A stretch of DNA of 42,188 nucleotides from an uncultured Bifidobacterium sp. (GTDB taxonomy: Bacteria > Actinomycetota > Actinomycetes > Actinomycetales > Bifidobacteriaceae), in contig CALNAE010000117.1 in the NCBI GenBank assembly GCA_937874315.1, positions 1 to 42,188 of the forward strand, in the 5' to 3' direction. Numbering within the stretch: position 1 is the first letter of the stretch; each line of letters begins with the position of its first letter. The position numbers and the translations under genes were made by a program. Below the pieces are notes generated by a model. It searched no databases. It had not been told where the DNA came from and saw only the letters and a program-made list of their open reading frames with translations. This document shows, piece after piece, positions 9,011 through 17,150 of this stretch.

Positions 9011-10030
9011 ATGAAGTGTCAACATATTGCGGCGGCCACGGTTGCGGGGTTAACCATATCTTTGATATTCGGTGGTGGTGCGCTTGCCGACGCAGCCGAG
9101 CTTGAACCCGACGTCTCATCTTCCCCGGGCGGTGTCACCGGATCCCCCAGCGCCTCCGCGAGTACGACCGAGACGCAGCATGGCACCGAGTCTGACCGGT
9201 TGTCCGCTGCAGCGGATGCCAGAACTCAGACGTTGAACGGCTTGAACGCTCAGTATGTTGCCATGCGCACTCGGTTCCCCACAGGATTCGGCTCGGCGAT
9301 TCCCGGGTTGCTCTCGGCCGCTTCGATGAATGCCGCGGCGGGAGATGCGACTGGTCTTAGTGGGCAAAATGGCGTCAGCCGATGGCTGATCGTGTGGGAG
9401 GGCGCCGTTGACGGGCAGTCGGCTACGAACGGTCAGCGGGGCAATACCGTGCTGGCCACGTCATATTACACTCCCGGACAAGCTCTTCCGACGCTGCAAC
9501 AGCAGTTGCCGCATGTCGAGCACAATGAGCAGGTGACCGGGTGGGTGCACCTGATTCCCGATGTGAGCTCCGTGTCTGCATTATTTACTCCGGCGACGCT
9601 TGAGGCTTACAACCGTGTCATCGCTCAGCTTACGGTGGGTTCGGCATACCCCAGCGATGGCGACATCCCACGGGCCTGGGCCAAATTCTCGGTGACGATC
9701 AGCGCCGACGTGAAGACCAATGTCGTCATGCCGACCATTCCGTTGATACTGCCTAAGTTCACATTATTCGATATCTCGTTGCCGGTTTTCAGGTTCAATC
9801 CGAAGACCGCGCCGCAGCCTACGATGCGGACGCAGATCGGGACCAAGGCGTCCTCCGCCCCGGTTTCGACTTCCGCGACGGGAACGGCGCAGGGGCAGCC
9901 GCCGACGACGCGGCTTGCCGATACCGGTGCGGGCGGCCCGAGCTGGCTTGGGCCCGGAATCGTCATGATGATAATCGCCGGTGCGGCAATGCTGGTGCGC
10001 AGCCGCCATGCTTTGCATGCCGTCCGATGA
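9011..10030 (+). CDS. Secreted surface protein with C-terminal LAXTG sortase signal, function unknown
   Basis: I do not recognise the central domain. The 339-residue product begins with a signal peptide (MKCQHIAAATVAGLTI, predicted cut after GGGALA near residue 27), followed by a Ser/Thr/Gly-rich stretch. The middle is about 200 residues with alternating polar and beta-like segments. At the C-terminus LADTG (residues 302-306) precedes a hydrophobic helix and the basic tail RSRHALHAVR. LAXTG is the signal associated with class E sortases in high-GC Gram-positives, so covalent anchoring to the cell wall is likely. ATG 9011 with AGAGGG at 8998-9003 is preferred over a GTG at 9005. The aldolase gene starts 30 bases later. 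Confidence 0.8.
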   Translation: MKCQHIAAATVAGLTISLIFGGGALADAAELEPDVSSSPGGVTGSPSASASTTETQHGTESDRLSAAADARTQTLNGLNAQYVAMRTRFPTGFGSAIPGLLSAASMNAAAGDATGLSGQNGVSRWLIVWEGAVDGQSATNGQRGNTVLATSYYTPGQALPTLQQQLPHVEHNEQVTGWVHLIPDVSSVSALFTPATLEAYNRVIAQLTVGSAYPSDGDIPRAWAKFSVTISADVKTNVVMPTIPLILPKFTLFDISLPVFRFNPKTAPQPTMRTQIGTKASSAPVSTSATGTAQGQPPTTRLADTGAGGPSWLGPGIVMMIIAGAAMLVRSRHALHAVR

Positions 10031-10048
10031 GATATACCGGCGCCGCGC

Positions 10049-10054
10049 GATAAT
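10049..10054 (+). promoter_or_regulatory. fba: -10 element for a leaderless fba transcript
   Basis: GATAAT, one base from the consensus TATAAT, ends 6 bases before the ATG at 10061. There is no Shine-Dalgarno between them, so the message probably starts at or next to the initiation codon. Confidence 0.55.
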
Positions 10055-10060
10055 GGGAAT

Positions 10061-11134
10061 ATGACTATAGCGACTGCCGAACGATATGCACAGATGCTGG
10101 ATGGGGCTCGCCGAGGTGGGTACGCCTATCCGGCGATCAATGTCACCAGTACGCAAACGCTCAATGCGGCGCTTCAGGGATTCGCCGAGGCGCAGTCCGA
10201 CGGTATCATTCAGGTGTCGGTTGGCGGTGCCGCATACCTTTCGGGGCAGCAGCCCGGTAATCGGGTCATCGGCTCGCTGGCGTTCGCACGTTTCGCGCGC
10301 GAGGTGGCGGCGCAGTACCCTCACACCACCGTCGCGCTGCATACCGACCACTGCGCCGAAAACCATCTGGATGACTGGGTGAGACCGCTGCTGGCTTACG
10401 AGGTCGATGAAGTCGAGCACGGGCATGAACCGCTGTTCCAATCGCATATGTGGGACGGCTCGACCGTGCCATTGGCGCAGAACCTCGATATCGCCGAGGA
10501 ACTACTCGAGCAGGCGGTGGCGGCGCACATCGTATTGGAGATTGAGATCGGCGTGGTCGGTGGTGAGGAAGATGGTCGAAGCGCGCAAATCGACGACAAA
10601 CTGTATTCGACTCCCGCCGACGGCATCAGCGTTGCGCGTAGGCTCGGACTAGGGGAGCGCGGACAGTATCTGGCGGCCTTCACGTTTGGGAACGTGCACG
10701 GCTCCTATAAGCCGGGCATCGTGCAGCTCAGACCCGATCTGCTTCGAAATATTCAGCATGCCGTGGCCGAATCGGTGCGGCAGGGCGACATCGATGCGGT
10801 CGACCAACAGATTCGACAGTCGGTGGCGATGGATAAACCATTTGCCTTGGTATTCCACGGCGGCTCGGGGTCGAAACCGGACGAGATCGCGGCGGCCGTC
10901 AAATACGGGGTGGTGAAGATGAACATCGACACGGATACGCAGTACGCCTTCACCCGTGCCATCGCAGGGCATATGTTCAGGCACTACGATGCGGTTCTGA
11001 AAGTCGACGGTGAGATCGGGGAGAAACGGTATTACGATCCGCGATCCTGGGGTCGCGAGGGCGAACGGTCCATGGCTCAGCGCGTGGTCGAGGCCTGTCA
11101 GGAATTAGGTTCCGCGGGCAAAGCGTTATGGTGA
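10061..11134 (+). CDS. fba: Fructose-bisphosphate aldolase, class II
   Basis: Zinc-dependent aldolase of 357 residues that splits fructose-1,6-bisphosphate into two triose phosphates, or joins them. Length and residues fit class IIA. Asp96-His97 in HTDHCAEN is the catalytic acid and first zinc ligand; further ligand motifs are DEVEHGHE, FGNVHG and FHGGSG, and the phosphate-binding segment VKMNIDTDTQ is present. Bifidobacteria ferment hexoses by the fructose-6-phosphate shunt rather than full glycolysis, so the aldolase may serve mainly in gluconeogenic or sugar-phosphate supply; that is inference. The start is the only sensible one and appears leaderless. Confidence 0.96.
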   Translation: MTIATAERYAQMLDGARRGGYAYPAINVTSTQTLNAALQGFAEAQSDGIIQVSVGGAAYLSGQQPGNRVIGSLAFARFAREVAAQYPHTTVALHTDHCAENHLDDWVRPLLAYEVDEVEHGHEPLFQSHMWDGSTVPLAQNLDIAEELLEQAVAAHIVLEIEIGVVGGEEDGRSAQIDDKLYSTPADGISVARRLGLGERGQYLAAFTFGNVHGSYKPGIVQLRPDLLRNIQHAVAESVRQGDIDAVDQQIRQSVAMDKPFALVFHGGSGSKPDEIAAAVKYGVVKMNIDTDTQYAFTRAIAGHMFRHYDAVLKVDGEIGEKRYYDPRSWGREGERSMAQRVVEACQELGSAGKALW

Positions 11135-11207
11135 TATCGCGGTGTAGAGGTTTAGGCGTTAAGGTAGGCTGTTTTAGGCGGAATCATGCGGATGCGGAGG
11201 TGCGTTT

Positions 11208-12509
11208 ATGCCCGGGATCATTCTTATCGGAGCTCAGTGGGGAGACGAAGGCAAGGGCAAGGCGACCGATCTCATCGGCACGCATGTCGACTTCGTCGCA
11301 CGATTCAACGGCGGCAACAACGCGGGCCACACCGTGGTGGTCGGCGATGAGTCCTATGCCTTGCACCTGCTGCCCAGCGGCGTGATCAATCCCAATGTCA
11401 CACCGGTTATCGGCAATGGCGTGGTTATCGATCCGGAGGTGTTGTTCGAGGAGATCGACGGTCTGCAGGCCCGCGGGGTGGATTGCTCTCGGCTGTTGGT
11501 CAGCGAGGAGGCGCATGTCATCGCCCCCTATCACCGTGTGCTCGACAAGGTCACCGAGCGTTTCCTCGGCAAGCGCAAGATCGGCACCACTGGCCGCGGC
11601 ATCGGCCCCGCGTATGCCGACAAGATCAATCGCGTGGGCATCAGGGTGCATGATCTGTTCAATGAACAGCATCTGCACGACAAGGTCGAGGCGAGCCTGC
11701 ATCAGAAGAATCAGATGCTGGTGAAGCTGTACAATCGCCGTCCCATCGACGTGGACGAGACCACCAAGCAGCTGCTCTCGCTGGGAGAGCGGATCAAGCC
11801 CTACGTCGCCAACACCTCCTTGGTGCTCAATCAGGCGCTCGACGCGGGCAAGACCGTGTTGTTCGAGGGTGGGCAGGCGACCATGCTCGACGTCGATCAC
11901 GGCACCTACCCCTTCGTGACGTCGTCGAATCCCACCGCCGGCGGCGCGTGCACGGGCACCGGAGTCGGCCCGACGAAAATCACCCGTGTCATCGGCGTCT
12001 CCAAGGCCTATGTCACTCGTGTGGGCGAGGGGCCGTTCCCGACGGAACTGCTCGACGAGTCGGGCGAGTGGCTGCGTCGTCAAGGCCACGAATTCGGCGT
12101 GACCACCGGTCGACCGCGTCGTTGCGGGTGGTTCGATGCGGTGGTGAACCGTTACGCCGTCCAGGTCAATGGACTAACCGACCTGGTGCTCACCAAACTT
12201 GATGTGCTGACCGGGCTGCATGAGATTCCGATATGCGTCGCCTATGACGTCGATAACGGCGATGGCACCCACACCAGGTATGAGCATATGCCCGTCGATC
12301 AGGCCAAGTTCACGCAGGCCAAACCCGTGTACGAGACCATGCCGGGATGGAGCGAGGACATTTCGAAGGCGCGGACCTTCGCCGATCTGCCCGCCAACAC
12401 CCAGTCCTATGTGAAGCGCCTGGAGGAGCTGTCCGGATGCCGCATTTCGGCCATCGGAACGGGTCCACAGCGCGACCATATCATTTCCGTGCATTCCCTG
12501 GTCGGCTGA
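11208..12509 (+). CDS. purA: Adenylosuccinate synthetase
   Basis: Joins IMP and aspartate using GTP, the first committed step to AMP. The 433-residue product has the N-terminal GTP loop GDEGKGK with catalytic Asp13 (residues 12-18), His41 in NNAGHTV, the IMP-binding signature TGRPRRCGWFD, and the C-terminal base-contact motif GTGPQRDHII. GGAGGT about 7 bases before ATG 11208 is a clear Shine-Dalgarno. It is separated from fba by 73 bases and from crcB by 158, so it is probably its own unit. No other pur gene is nearby. Confidence 0.97.
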   Translation: MPGIILIGAQWGDEGKGKATDLIGTHVDFVARFNGGNNAGHTVVVGDESYALHLLPSGVINPNVTPVIGNGVVIDPEVLFEEIDGLQARGVDCSRLLVSEEAHVIAPYHRVLDKVTERFLGKRKIGTTGRGIGPAYADKINRVGIRVHDLFNEQHLHDKVEASLHQKNQMLVKLYNRRPIDVDETTKQLLSLGERIKPYVANTSLVLNQALDAGKTVLFEGGQATMLDVDHGTYPFVTSSNPTAGGACTGTGVGPTKITRVIGVSKAYVTRVGEGPFPTELLDESGEWLRRQGHEFGVTTGRPRRCGWFDAVVNRYAVQVNGLTDLVLTKLDVLTGLHEIPICVAYDVDNGDGTHTRYEHMPVDQAKFTQAKPVYETMPGWSEDISKARTFADLPANTQSYVKRLEELSGCRISAIGTGPQRDHIISVHSLVG

Positions 12510-12667
12510 GTCTTTCGGCTGGCCGTTGGATGTGGTCCGCGCTACGGTACCTCATACGCCGTGTTTTCGTATCAGTTCCCTTATCACGGTGTTGATGTGA
12601 CGCGGTCCGATGCGTTGGCCGCATCTACGGCAAAAGAGATGGCGGCGACACAAGCAGGAGCGTTCAT

Positions 12668-13549
12668 ATGAAATCGACCGGTGTTGATGCTTCGCGTTCG
12701 TCCGAGACGGCGACGAGCGACGGCGACGGGCAGGACATCCACGAACCCGCTCCGACGACGATGCAGATGGCGGCGGCGGAATCCAGAAACGTGCCTCCTC
12801 GTCCGGTTGGGGACGCCGCCGTGCCGGCACCGCCCGAGATTCCGCTGGCCCCGCTCAAACGGCTGCAGGCTCGGTTCAACCCACTCGCCGACGGCATGAT
12901 GTATCTTGCGGTATTCGTCGGCGGGTTCGCCGGCGCCGCGTTCCGCTCCCCCCTGACCGCGTTGTTTCCCGCTCAGGTGGGCGCGCCCAATACCGCGACG
13001 GTGCCCTACGTGGGCACGTTGGCGGCCAACGCCTTGGCCTGCTTCGTCTACGCGTTGGTAACCAGTTACCTCTCTCGAGCCTCGTGGGTCGCCAAACGAT
13101 TGCGACAGCTGATTGGCAGTGGCGTGGGACTGGGGCTGTGCGGCACGTTCTCCGTGATGGCGATGCTGATGCTGCAGGGATTCATGCTATTGCAGGCCGG
13201 TCGATTCGTGACGTTCCTGGGCTACATGCTGTCCAGTTTCGGCTTGGGAATCGTGGCGGCGATCATGGGCAACCAATGCGGGCGTATGGTGGCCGCCAAG
13301 CGGCAGGCCGCGGCCGTCCGGCACTCCCATGAATCGGCTTCCTCCTTTGCCGTCCAAACGGCTCAAGGCGGTCATAGGGGTGAGGTTACACCCGAGGTGT
13401 CCGGCCAGCCCGACCAGCCCGACCAGCCCGGAAGGGGCGATAACCGGACCGCTCAATCTCCCGTACAGGCGCCGCTGGCCTACGAGCCGCCGCCTATCAC
13501 GGATGAGATTCCAATGGTACCCAATCCGACCACGGGAGAGGTGCACTGA
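12668..13549 (+). CDS. crcB: CrcB/Fluc fluoride channel subunit with long hydrophilic tails
   Basis: Four-helix Fluc protein that exports fluoride. Ordinary Fluc proteins have about 120-130 residues; this one has 293. The channel core (about residues 78-215) is flanked by a Pro/Ala-rich N-terminal tail and a Gln/Pro-rich C-terminal tail. The core keeps GGFAGAAFRSPL and the Asn of GTLAANALACF. The usual filter stretch GFCGGFTTFST reads GLCGTFSVMAM, losing part of the conserved Phe/Gly set. Its stop TGA (13547-13549) shares a base with the ATG of the next crcB, so the two are translationally coupled and probably form a heterodimer. AGGAG lies 8 bases before ATG 12668. Confidence 0.9.
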   Translation: MKSTGVDASRSSETATSDGDGQDIHEPAPTTMQMAAAESRNVPPRPVGDAAVPAPPEIPLAPLKRLQARFNPLADGMMYLAVFVGGFAGAAFRSPLTALFPAQVGAPNTATVPYVGTLAANALACFVYALVTSYLSRASWVAKRLRQLIGSGVGLGLCGTFSVMAMLMLQGFMLLQAGRFVTFLGYMLSSFGLGIVAAIMGNQCGRMVAAKRQAAAVRHSHESASSFAVQTAQGGHRGEVTPEVSGQPDQPDQPGRGDNRTAQSPVQAPLAYEPPPITDEIPMVPNPTTGEVH

Positions 13550-13920
13550 TGCTCTGGCTGTTGGTTTGTCTGTTCGCCGGTCTTGGAGCCGTCACGCGAT
13601 TCGTACTGGACACGTCGATTCAGCGTTGGTGGGATCGGGCTTTTCCGCTGTCCACGCTGCTTATCAATCTGCTGGCGGCATTCTGCATCGGCATGGCCGC
13701 AGCGGCCTATCTCGATCAGACCGTTGGCCGTAGCACCTACATGGTGTTCGCGCTGGGATTCTGCGGCGGGTTCGCCACATTCTCGACCGCCGTGGGGGAA
13801 GTGGTTTCTCTGGGGGTCCATCGCCGCGGTTGGAGCACGGTATTGTACGTGGCAGTCACGGTCGTGGGATCGCTGTCGGCCATCGCGCTGGGGTGGTGGC
13901 TGGCCTCCTTGGGGCATTAA
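13549..13920 (+). CDS. crcB: CrcB/Fluc fluoride channel subunit, canonical length
   Basis: Second subunit of the fluoride channel pair: 123 residues, four hydrophobic helices, with INLLAAFCIG carrying the conserved Asn. The full filter motif GFCGGFATFST is intact, in contrast to the upstream partner. Paired Fluc genes in Gram-positives normally encode antiparallel heterodimers. The start overlaps the upstream stop (TGATG). No fluoride riboswitch was recognised upstream of the pair. Confidence 0.92.
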   Translation: MLWLLVCLFAGLGAVTRFVLDTSIQRWWDRAFPLSTLLINLLAAFCIGMAAAAYLDQTVGRSTYMVFALGFCGGFATFSTAVGEVVSLGVHRRGWSTVLYVAVTVVGSLSAIALGWWLASLGH

Positions 13921-14109
13921 GCCGTCCGTGCCGCCGGTGGCTCGGTCGTTTCTCCTCACACGTCGTTGACGGTGTGGGCGCGGTGGTTCGACCGGTACTG
14001 TCCACGATATGGACGCGAGTGCGCCGATGTGCCGGCGGATGCCTACATTGACAATCAAGTCGAGCGAATGTTCGACAAGAACTTACAGAATGGAAGGAGG
14101 CTCGTCACG
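13921..14109. other. Upstream region of the leader-peptide operon
   Basis: No gene seen. A perfect -35 hexamer TTGACA lies at 14048-14053, but no good -10 stands at 16-18 bases from it. GTCGA at 14060-14064 and TTCGAC at 14071-14076 form short inverted arms that could be an operator. A strong Shine-Dalgarno (AAGGAGG, 14094-14100) ends the region. Confidence 0.45.
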
Positions 14110-14196
14110 ATGACCGAATTGAATATCAACCAAATGAATGCGACACTGCGTCTGGCTGCTGCACGAATTATTATCCTGTCCTCGTTGGCGGGCTAA
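14110..14196 (+). CDS. 28-residue leader peptide of a transcription attenuator
   Basis: Small ORF with a near-perfect Shine-Dalgarno (AAGGAGG, 9 bases before the ATG). Its C-terminal part reads ARIIILSSLAG: three consecutive Ile codons (ATT ATT ATC, 14167-14175) followed by a Leu codon, with another Leu near the end. The stop at 14194-14196 is next to the first arm of an RNA hairpin. Codon content and position suggest ribosome-mediated control by charged tRNA-Ile, possibly also Leu. The peptide itself probably has no function. It resembles no protein family I know. Confidence 0.7.
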   Translation: MTELNINQMNATLRLAAARIIILSSLAG

Positions 14197-14285
14197 TTCG
14201 ACATTCACGCTGAGCCCCGCCAACGACGGCAGGGCGCACGACATCGTCATTCGATATGAGCCCTGCACGAGTTGCGGGGCTTTTA
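14182..14285 (+). promoter_or_regulatory. Four-segment transcription attenuator
   Basis: Segment 1 (14182-14192) pairs perfectly over 11 bp with segment 2 (14216-14226). Part of segment 2 (14229-14235, GCAGGGC) pairs with segment 3 (14260-14266, GCCCTGC) as an antiterminator. A second antiterminator option is 14213-14220 with 14274-14281. Segment 3 pairs with segment 4 (14259-14267 with 14273-14281) as the terminator. Segment 1 begins inside the leader peptide's last codons, so a ribosome stalled on the Ile codons would mask it and release segment 2. The controlled gene is the transporter at 14376. Confidence 0.7.
14259..14285 (+). terminator. Intrinsic terminator of the attenuator
   Basis: AGCCCTGCA and TGCGGGGCT form a 9-bp stem with one G-U pair around the loop CGAGT, followed by TTTTAT. 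It stops transcription before the MHS transporter unless the antiterminator forms. Confidence 0.75.
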
Positions 14286-14375
14286 TCGTATGCGACCCAC
14301 AAGGTCCACGCATCGACAGGCATATGCAAGTGAGACATGTACACAGCACGTAAACGCAGTATTGGGGAGTATGTG

Positions 14376-15749
14376 ATGACGACAGTCGATACAGCCGTTG
14401 ATGAGGTTCAGGGAGTTGCGAGGTCAACGCCCGCCGGACGTCTCGTATCAATGACGCGAGATTCGGTGAAGACCGTGATCGCGGCGTCGATGGTGGGAAC
14501 CGCCATTGAGTTCTATGATTTCTATGCGTATGGTACCGCCGCGGCGAACTATTTTCCGAAGGTCTTCTTCGGTCGCACCGGCACGGCGGCGTTGATCGGT
14601 TCGCTGCTGACCTTCGCCGTCGCGTTCGTGGCGCGCCCGGTCGGTTCGTTGGTATTCGGCCACTTCGGCGACAGAATGGGTCGCAAGACCACTTTGGTGG
14701 TGTCGCTGTTGACCATGGGAATCGCGACATTCCTGATCGGCTGTCTGCCGACGTATGACACCTGGGGTTTCGCCGCGGTCGCGGTGCTGGTGCTGTGTCG
14801 GTTCGTGCAGGGCATCGGGCTGGGCGGTGAATGGTCCGGTGCCGCGTTGGTGGCCACCGAGAACGCTCCGGAGGGGCGCCGCGCGCTGTATGGCTCCTTC
14901 CCCGAGCTGGGCGCTCCGATCGGCTTCTTCCTGTCGAACGGCACCTACTTCCTCCTGGAGATGTTCAACGACTCCAATGCCATGCTTTCCTGGGGCTGGC
15001 GCGTGCCCTTCCTGCTGTCGGCGGTGCTCGTCATCGTCGGTTTGGCGGCCCGGGTGCACATGGAGGAGACGCCGGTGTTCCGCATGGCGCTCGCGCAGAA
15101 CAAGGTCGTCAAGGCCCCATTGCGTGAGGTGTTTCGGCGTAGCTGGCGCCAGGTGCTGCAGGCCACGTTCCTCGTGGCGGTCACCTACACGCTGTTCTAC
15201 ACGTTGGCCACCTGGTCGCTCGCCTGGGGGACCAAGACCAAGGCGCAGGGCGGCGGTGATCTGGGATTCACCAACGAGGAATATCTGCTGATGCTCATGG
15301 TGGCCATCTGCGTATTCGCGCTGTTCATCGTGCTCGCCTGCCTGTACGCCGACAGAATCGGGCGTCGCCGCGTACTGATCTTCTCATCGCTGGCGCTGGT
15401 CGCGTTCTCCATGGTGTTTCCCTACCTGCTGATGGGCGAGGGCAAACACGATGTCGTGGCGGTGATGACGTTCCTATGCGTCGGCTTTGCCCTGATGGGC
15501 ATCGCGTTCGGTCCCATCGGCGCGTTCCTACCGGAGCTGTTCGCGGCGAACGTCCGATACTCGGGTTCGGGCATCGGTTACAATCTTGCGGCCATCATCG
15601 GCGCGGCATTCGTCCCGACCGTGGCTACTTGGCTTTCCCAACATTGGGGTGTGCGTTCCGTAGGGCTGTACCTCGGCGTCATGGCCGTGTGCTGTCTCGT
15701 CGGAGTACTGACATGTAAGGAGACGAAAAACACCGATTTCTTGCGATAA
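14376..15749 (+). CDS. MFS transporter, metabolite:H+ symporter (MHS) family
   Basis: Proton-coupled carrier of 457 residues with twelve predicted helices. The MHS hallmark near the start (GTAIEFYDFYAYGTAA) and both MFS signature loops (GHFGDRMGRK after helix 2, YADRIGRRRV in the second half) are present. Relatives carry shikimate, citrate, proline/betaine or alpha-ketoglutarate; the substrate here is not readable. The Ile/Leu-coded attenuator upstream and ilvC downstream suggest a link with branched-chain amino acids or their keto acids, which is inference. GGGGAG 6 bases before ATG 14376 supports this start over an ATG at 14337. Confidence 0.88.
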   Translation: MTTVDTAVDEVQGVARSTPAGRLVSMTRDSVKTVIAASMVGTAIEFYDFYAYGTAAANYFPKVFFGRTGTAALIGSLLTFAVAFVARPVGSLVFGHFGDRMGRKTTLVVSLLTMGIATFLIGCLPTYDTWGFAAVAVLVLCRFVQGIGLGGEWSGAALVATENAPEGRRALYGSFPELGAPIGFFLSNGTYFLLEMFNDSNAMLSWGWRVPFLLSAVLVIVGLAARVHMEETPVFRMALAQNKVVKAPLREVFRRSWRQVLQATFLVAVTYTLFYTLATWSLAWGTKTKAQGGGDLGFTNEEYLLMLMVAICVFALFIVLACLYADRIGRRRVLIFSSLALVAFSMVFPYLLMGEGKHDVVAVMTFLCVGFALMGIAFGPIGAFLPELFAANVRYSGSGIGYNLAAIIGAAFVPTVATWLSQHWGVRSVGLYLGVMAVCCLVGVLTCKETKNTDFLR

Positions 15750-15865
15750 TCACACGCGGGGCCATGATCCGCGAGGTGAGTCATGGATGTGAATGCAAAC
15801 GAAGGAAAGTTGTTCCGGCGATGTTCGACAGGTGGAACGGCGTGGGGTCGTCCTCGCGGTTCCGG

Positions 15866-15871
15866 TATGAT
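15866..15871 (+). promoter_or_regulatory. ilvC: -10 element upstream of ilvC
   Basis: TATGAT in the 269-base gap before ilvC would give a 5' leader of about 140 bases. No clear -35 is seen. The leader contains a small stem (CTGGCGGC/GCCGTCAG, 15963-15981) without a T-tract and no leader peptide of note. Confidence 0.4.
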
Positions 15872-16018
15872 GGGCATCGATTCAGGACACAATCCTCATA
15901 GACAGGCAGTACAAAGACCAATCGACGTCTACCAAGGCGATCGAGTGAGATATCTGCGGAATCTGGCGGCGTCGCCGTCAGTTGATACGAAAACAATCTC
16001 TATAAGGAGAATTAGATT

Positions 16019-17074
16019 ATGTCAGCACAAATCTGGTACGAAGACGATGCCGATCTTTCCGTGTTTCAGGGCAAAACCGTGGCGGTGATCGGCTATGGCT
16101 CGCAAGGCCACGCCCATGCACTGAATCTTCGTGATTCGGGCGTCAAGGTCGTCGTTGGACTGCGTCCGACTTCGAAGTCCGTTGAATTCGCCAAGGAACA
16201 GGGGCTTGAGGTCAAGTCCGTGGCCGACGCGACGAAGGAAGCCGATGTCGTCATGGTGCTGGCCCCTGATCAGTATCAGGCGCAGATCTACAAGAACGAC
16301 ATCGAGCCCAATCTCAAGCCAGGCGCCGCGCTCGCCTTCGCACACGGTTTCAACATCCACTTCGGCTATATCAAGCCTGCGCCCGATCATCCGGTCTTCA
16401 TGGTCGCACCCAAGGGCCCGGGTCATATCGTTCGGCGCGAGTACGTCGCGGGTCGTGGGGTGCCGGTTGTCGTTGCGGTCGAGCAGGATCCGCGCGGCGA
16501 CGGCTGGGCCATCACGCTGGCCTACGCCAAGGCGCTCGGCGCGCTGCGCGCAGGAGCCATCAAGACCACCTTCACCGAGGAGACCGAAACCGACCTGTTC
16601 GGTGAACAGGATGTGCTTATGGGCGGCATCAACCATCTGTGCGAAATGGGCTTCGAGGTCCTCACCGCAGCCGGATATCAGCCAGAAATCGCCTACTTCG
16701 AGGTCTTCCACGAGCTCAAGATGCTCGTTGACCTCATGAACGAGGGAGGGCTGAACAAGGCGCGTTGGAGCTGTTCCGACACCGCCCAATACGGCGACTT
16801 CACATCGACCGTCATCGACGAGCACACCCGCGAACGCATGCAGTACCAGCTCAAGCGCATTCAGGATGGTGCCTTTGCCAAGGAGTTCATGGAGGATCAG
16901 GCGGCGGGTGCCCCCGAGTTCAAGAAGCTTCAGGAGGAATACTCGCGTCCTGGGCTTGAAACCGTTGGCCCGCAGCTTCGTGCCATGTTCTCCTGGAACA
17001 ACGGCAAGGCGGCCGACGCCGATGAGACCGAGTCCTTCACCGGCAAGATCGCCCGTGCGCAGACCCAGGAGTGA
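16019..17074 (+). CDS. ilvC: Ketol-acid reductoisomerase (class I)
   Basis: Second step of valine, leucine and isoleucine synthesis: isomerises and reduces acetolactate or acetohydroxybutyrate with NADPH. The 351-residue product is a short class I enzyme. The Rossmann motif GYGSQGHAHA is at residues 25-34. The cofactor loop LRPTSKS (48-54), with Arg49, Ser52 and Ser54, fits NADPH use. The Mg-binding acidic motif TETDLFGEQ and the C-terminal helical knot are intact. AAGGAG is about 10 bases before ATG 16019. No ilvB or ilvN is adjacent. It converges with lacZ, from which it is separated by a G/C-rich hairpin. Confidence 0.97.
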   Translation: MSAQIWYEDDADLSVFQGKTVAVIGYGSQGHAHALNLRDSGVKVVVGLRPTSKSVEFAKEQGLEVKSVADATKEADVVMVLAPDQYQAQIYKNDIEPNLKPGAALAFAHGFNIHFGYIKPAPDHPVFMVAPKGPGHIVRREYVAGRGVPVVVAVEQDPRGDGWAITLAYAKALGALRAGAIKTTFTEETETDLFGEQDVLMGGINHLCEMGFEVLTAAGYQPEIAYFEVFHELKMLVDLMNEGGLNKARWSCSDTAQYGDFTSTVIDEHTRERMQYQLKRIQDGAFAKEFMEDQAAGAPEFKKLQEEYSRPGLETVGPQLRAMFSWNNGKAADADETESFTGKIARAQTQE

Positions 17075-17150
17075 CGCGGGGCTCGCGGCGAGCGTTGCAT
17101 ATCGGCGACGCACGCGCGGTGCCTTGCGGTGTTTTGCGGCATTGCATTGA

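Noticed and set aside
11184..12089. 301-codon minus-strand ORF opposite purA
   Set aside because: Antisense shadow; purA has every active-site motif.
12510..12667. Possible fluoride riboswitch upstream of the crcB pair
   Set aside because: GATGCG/CGCATC forms a small hairpin and a TTGATG-like string is present, but the ordered motif elements and pseudoknot of the crcB RNA could not be laid out.
15871..16018. Attenuator or leader peptide for ilvC
   Set aside because: A small stem exists at 15963-15981, but there is no T-tract, no Shine-Dalgarno-led short ORF and no run of Ile, Leu or Val codons.
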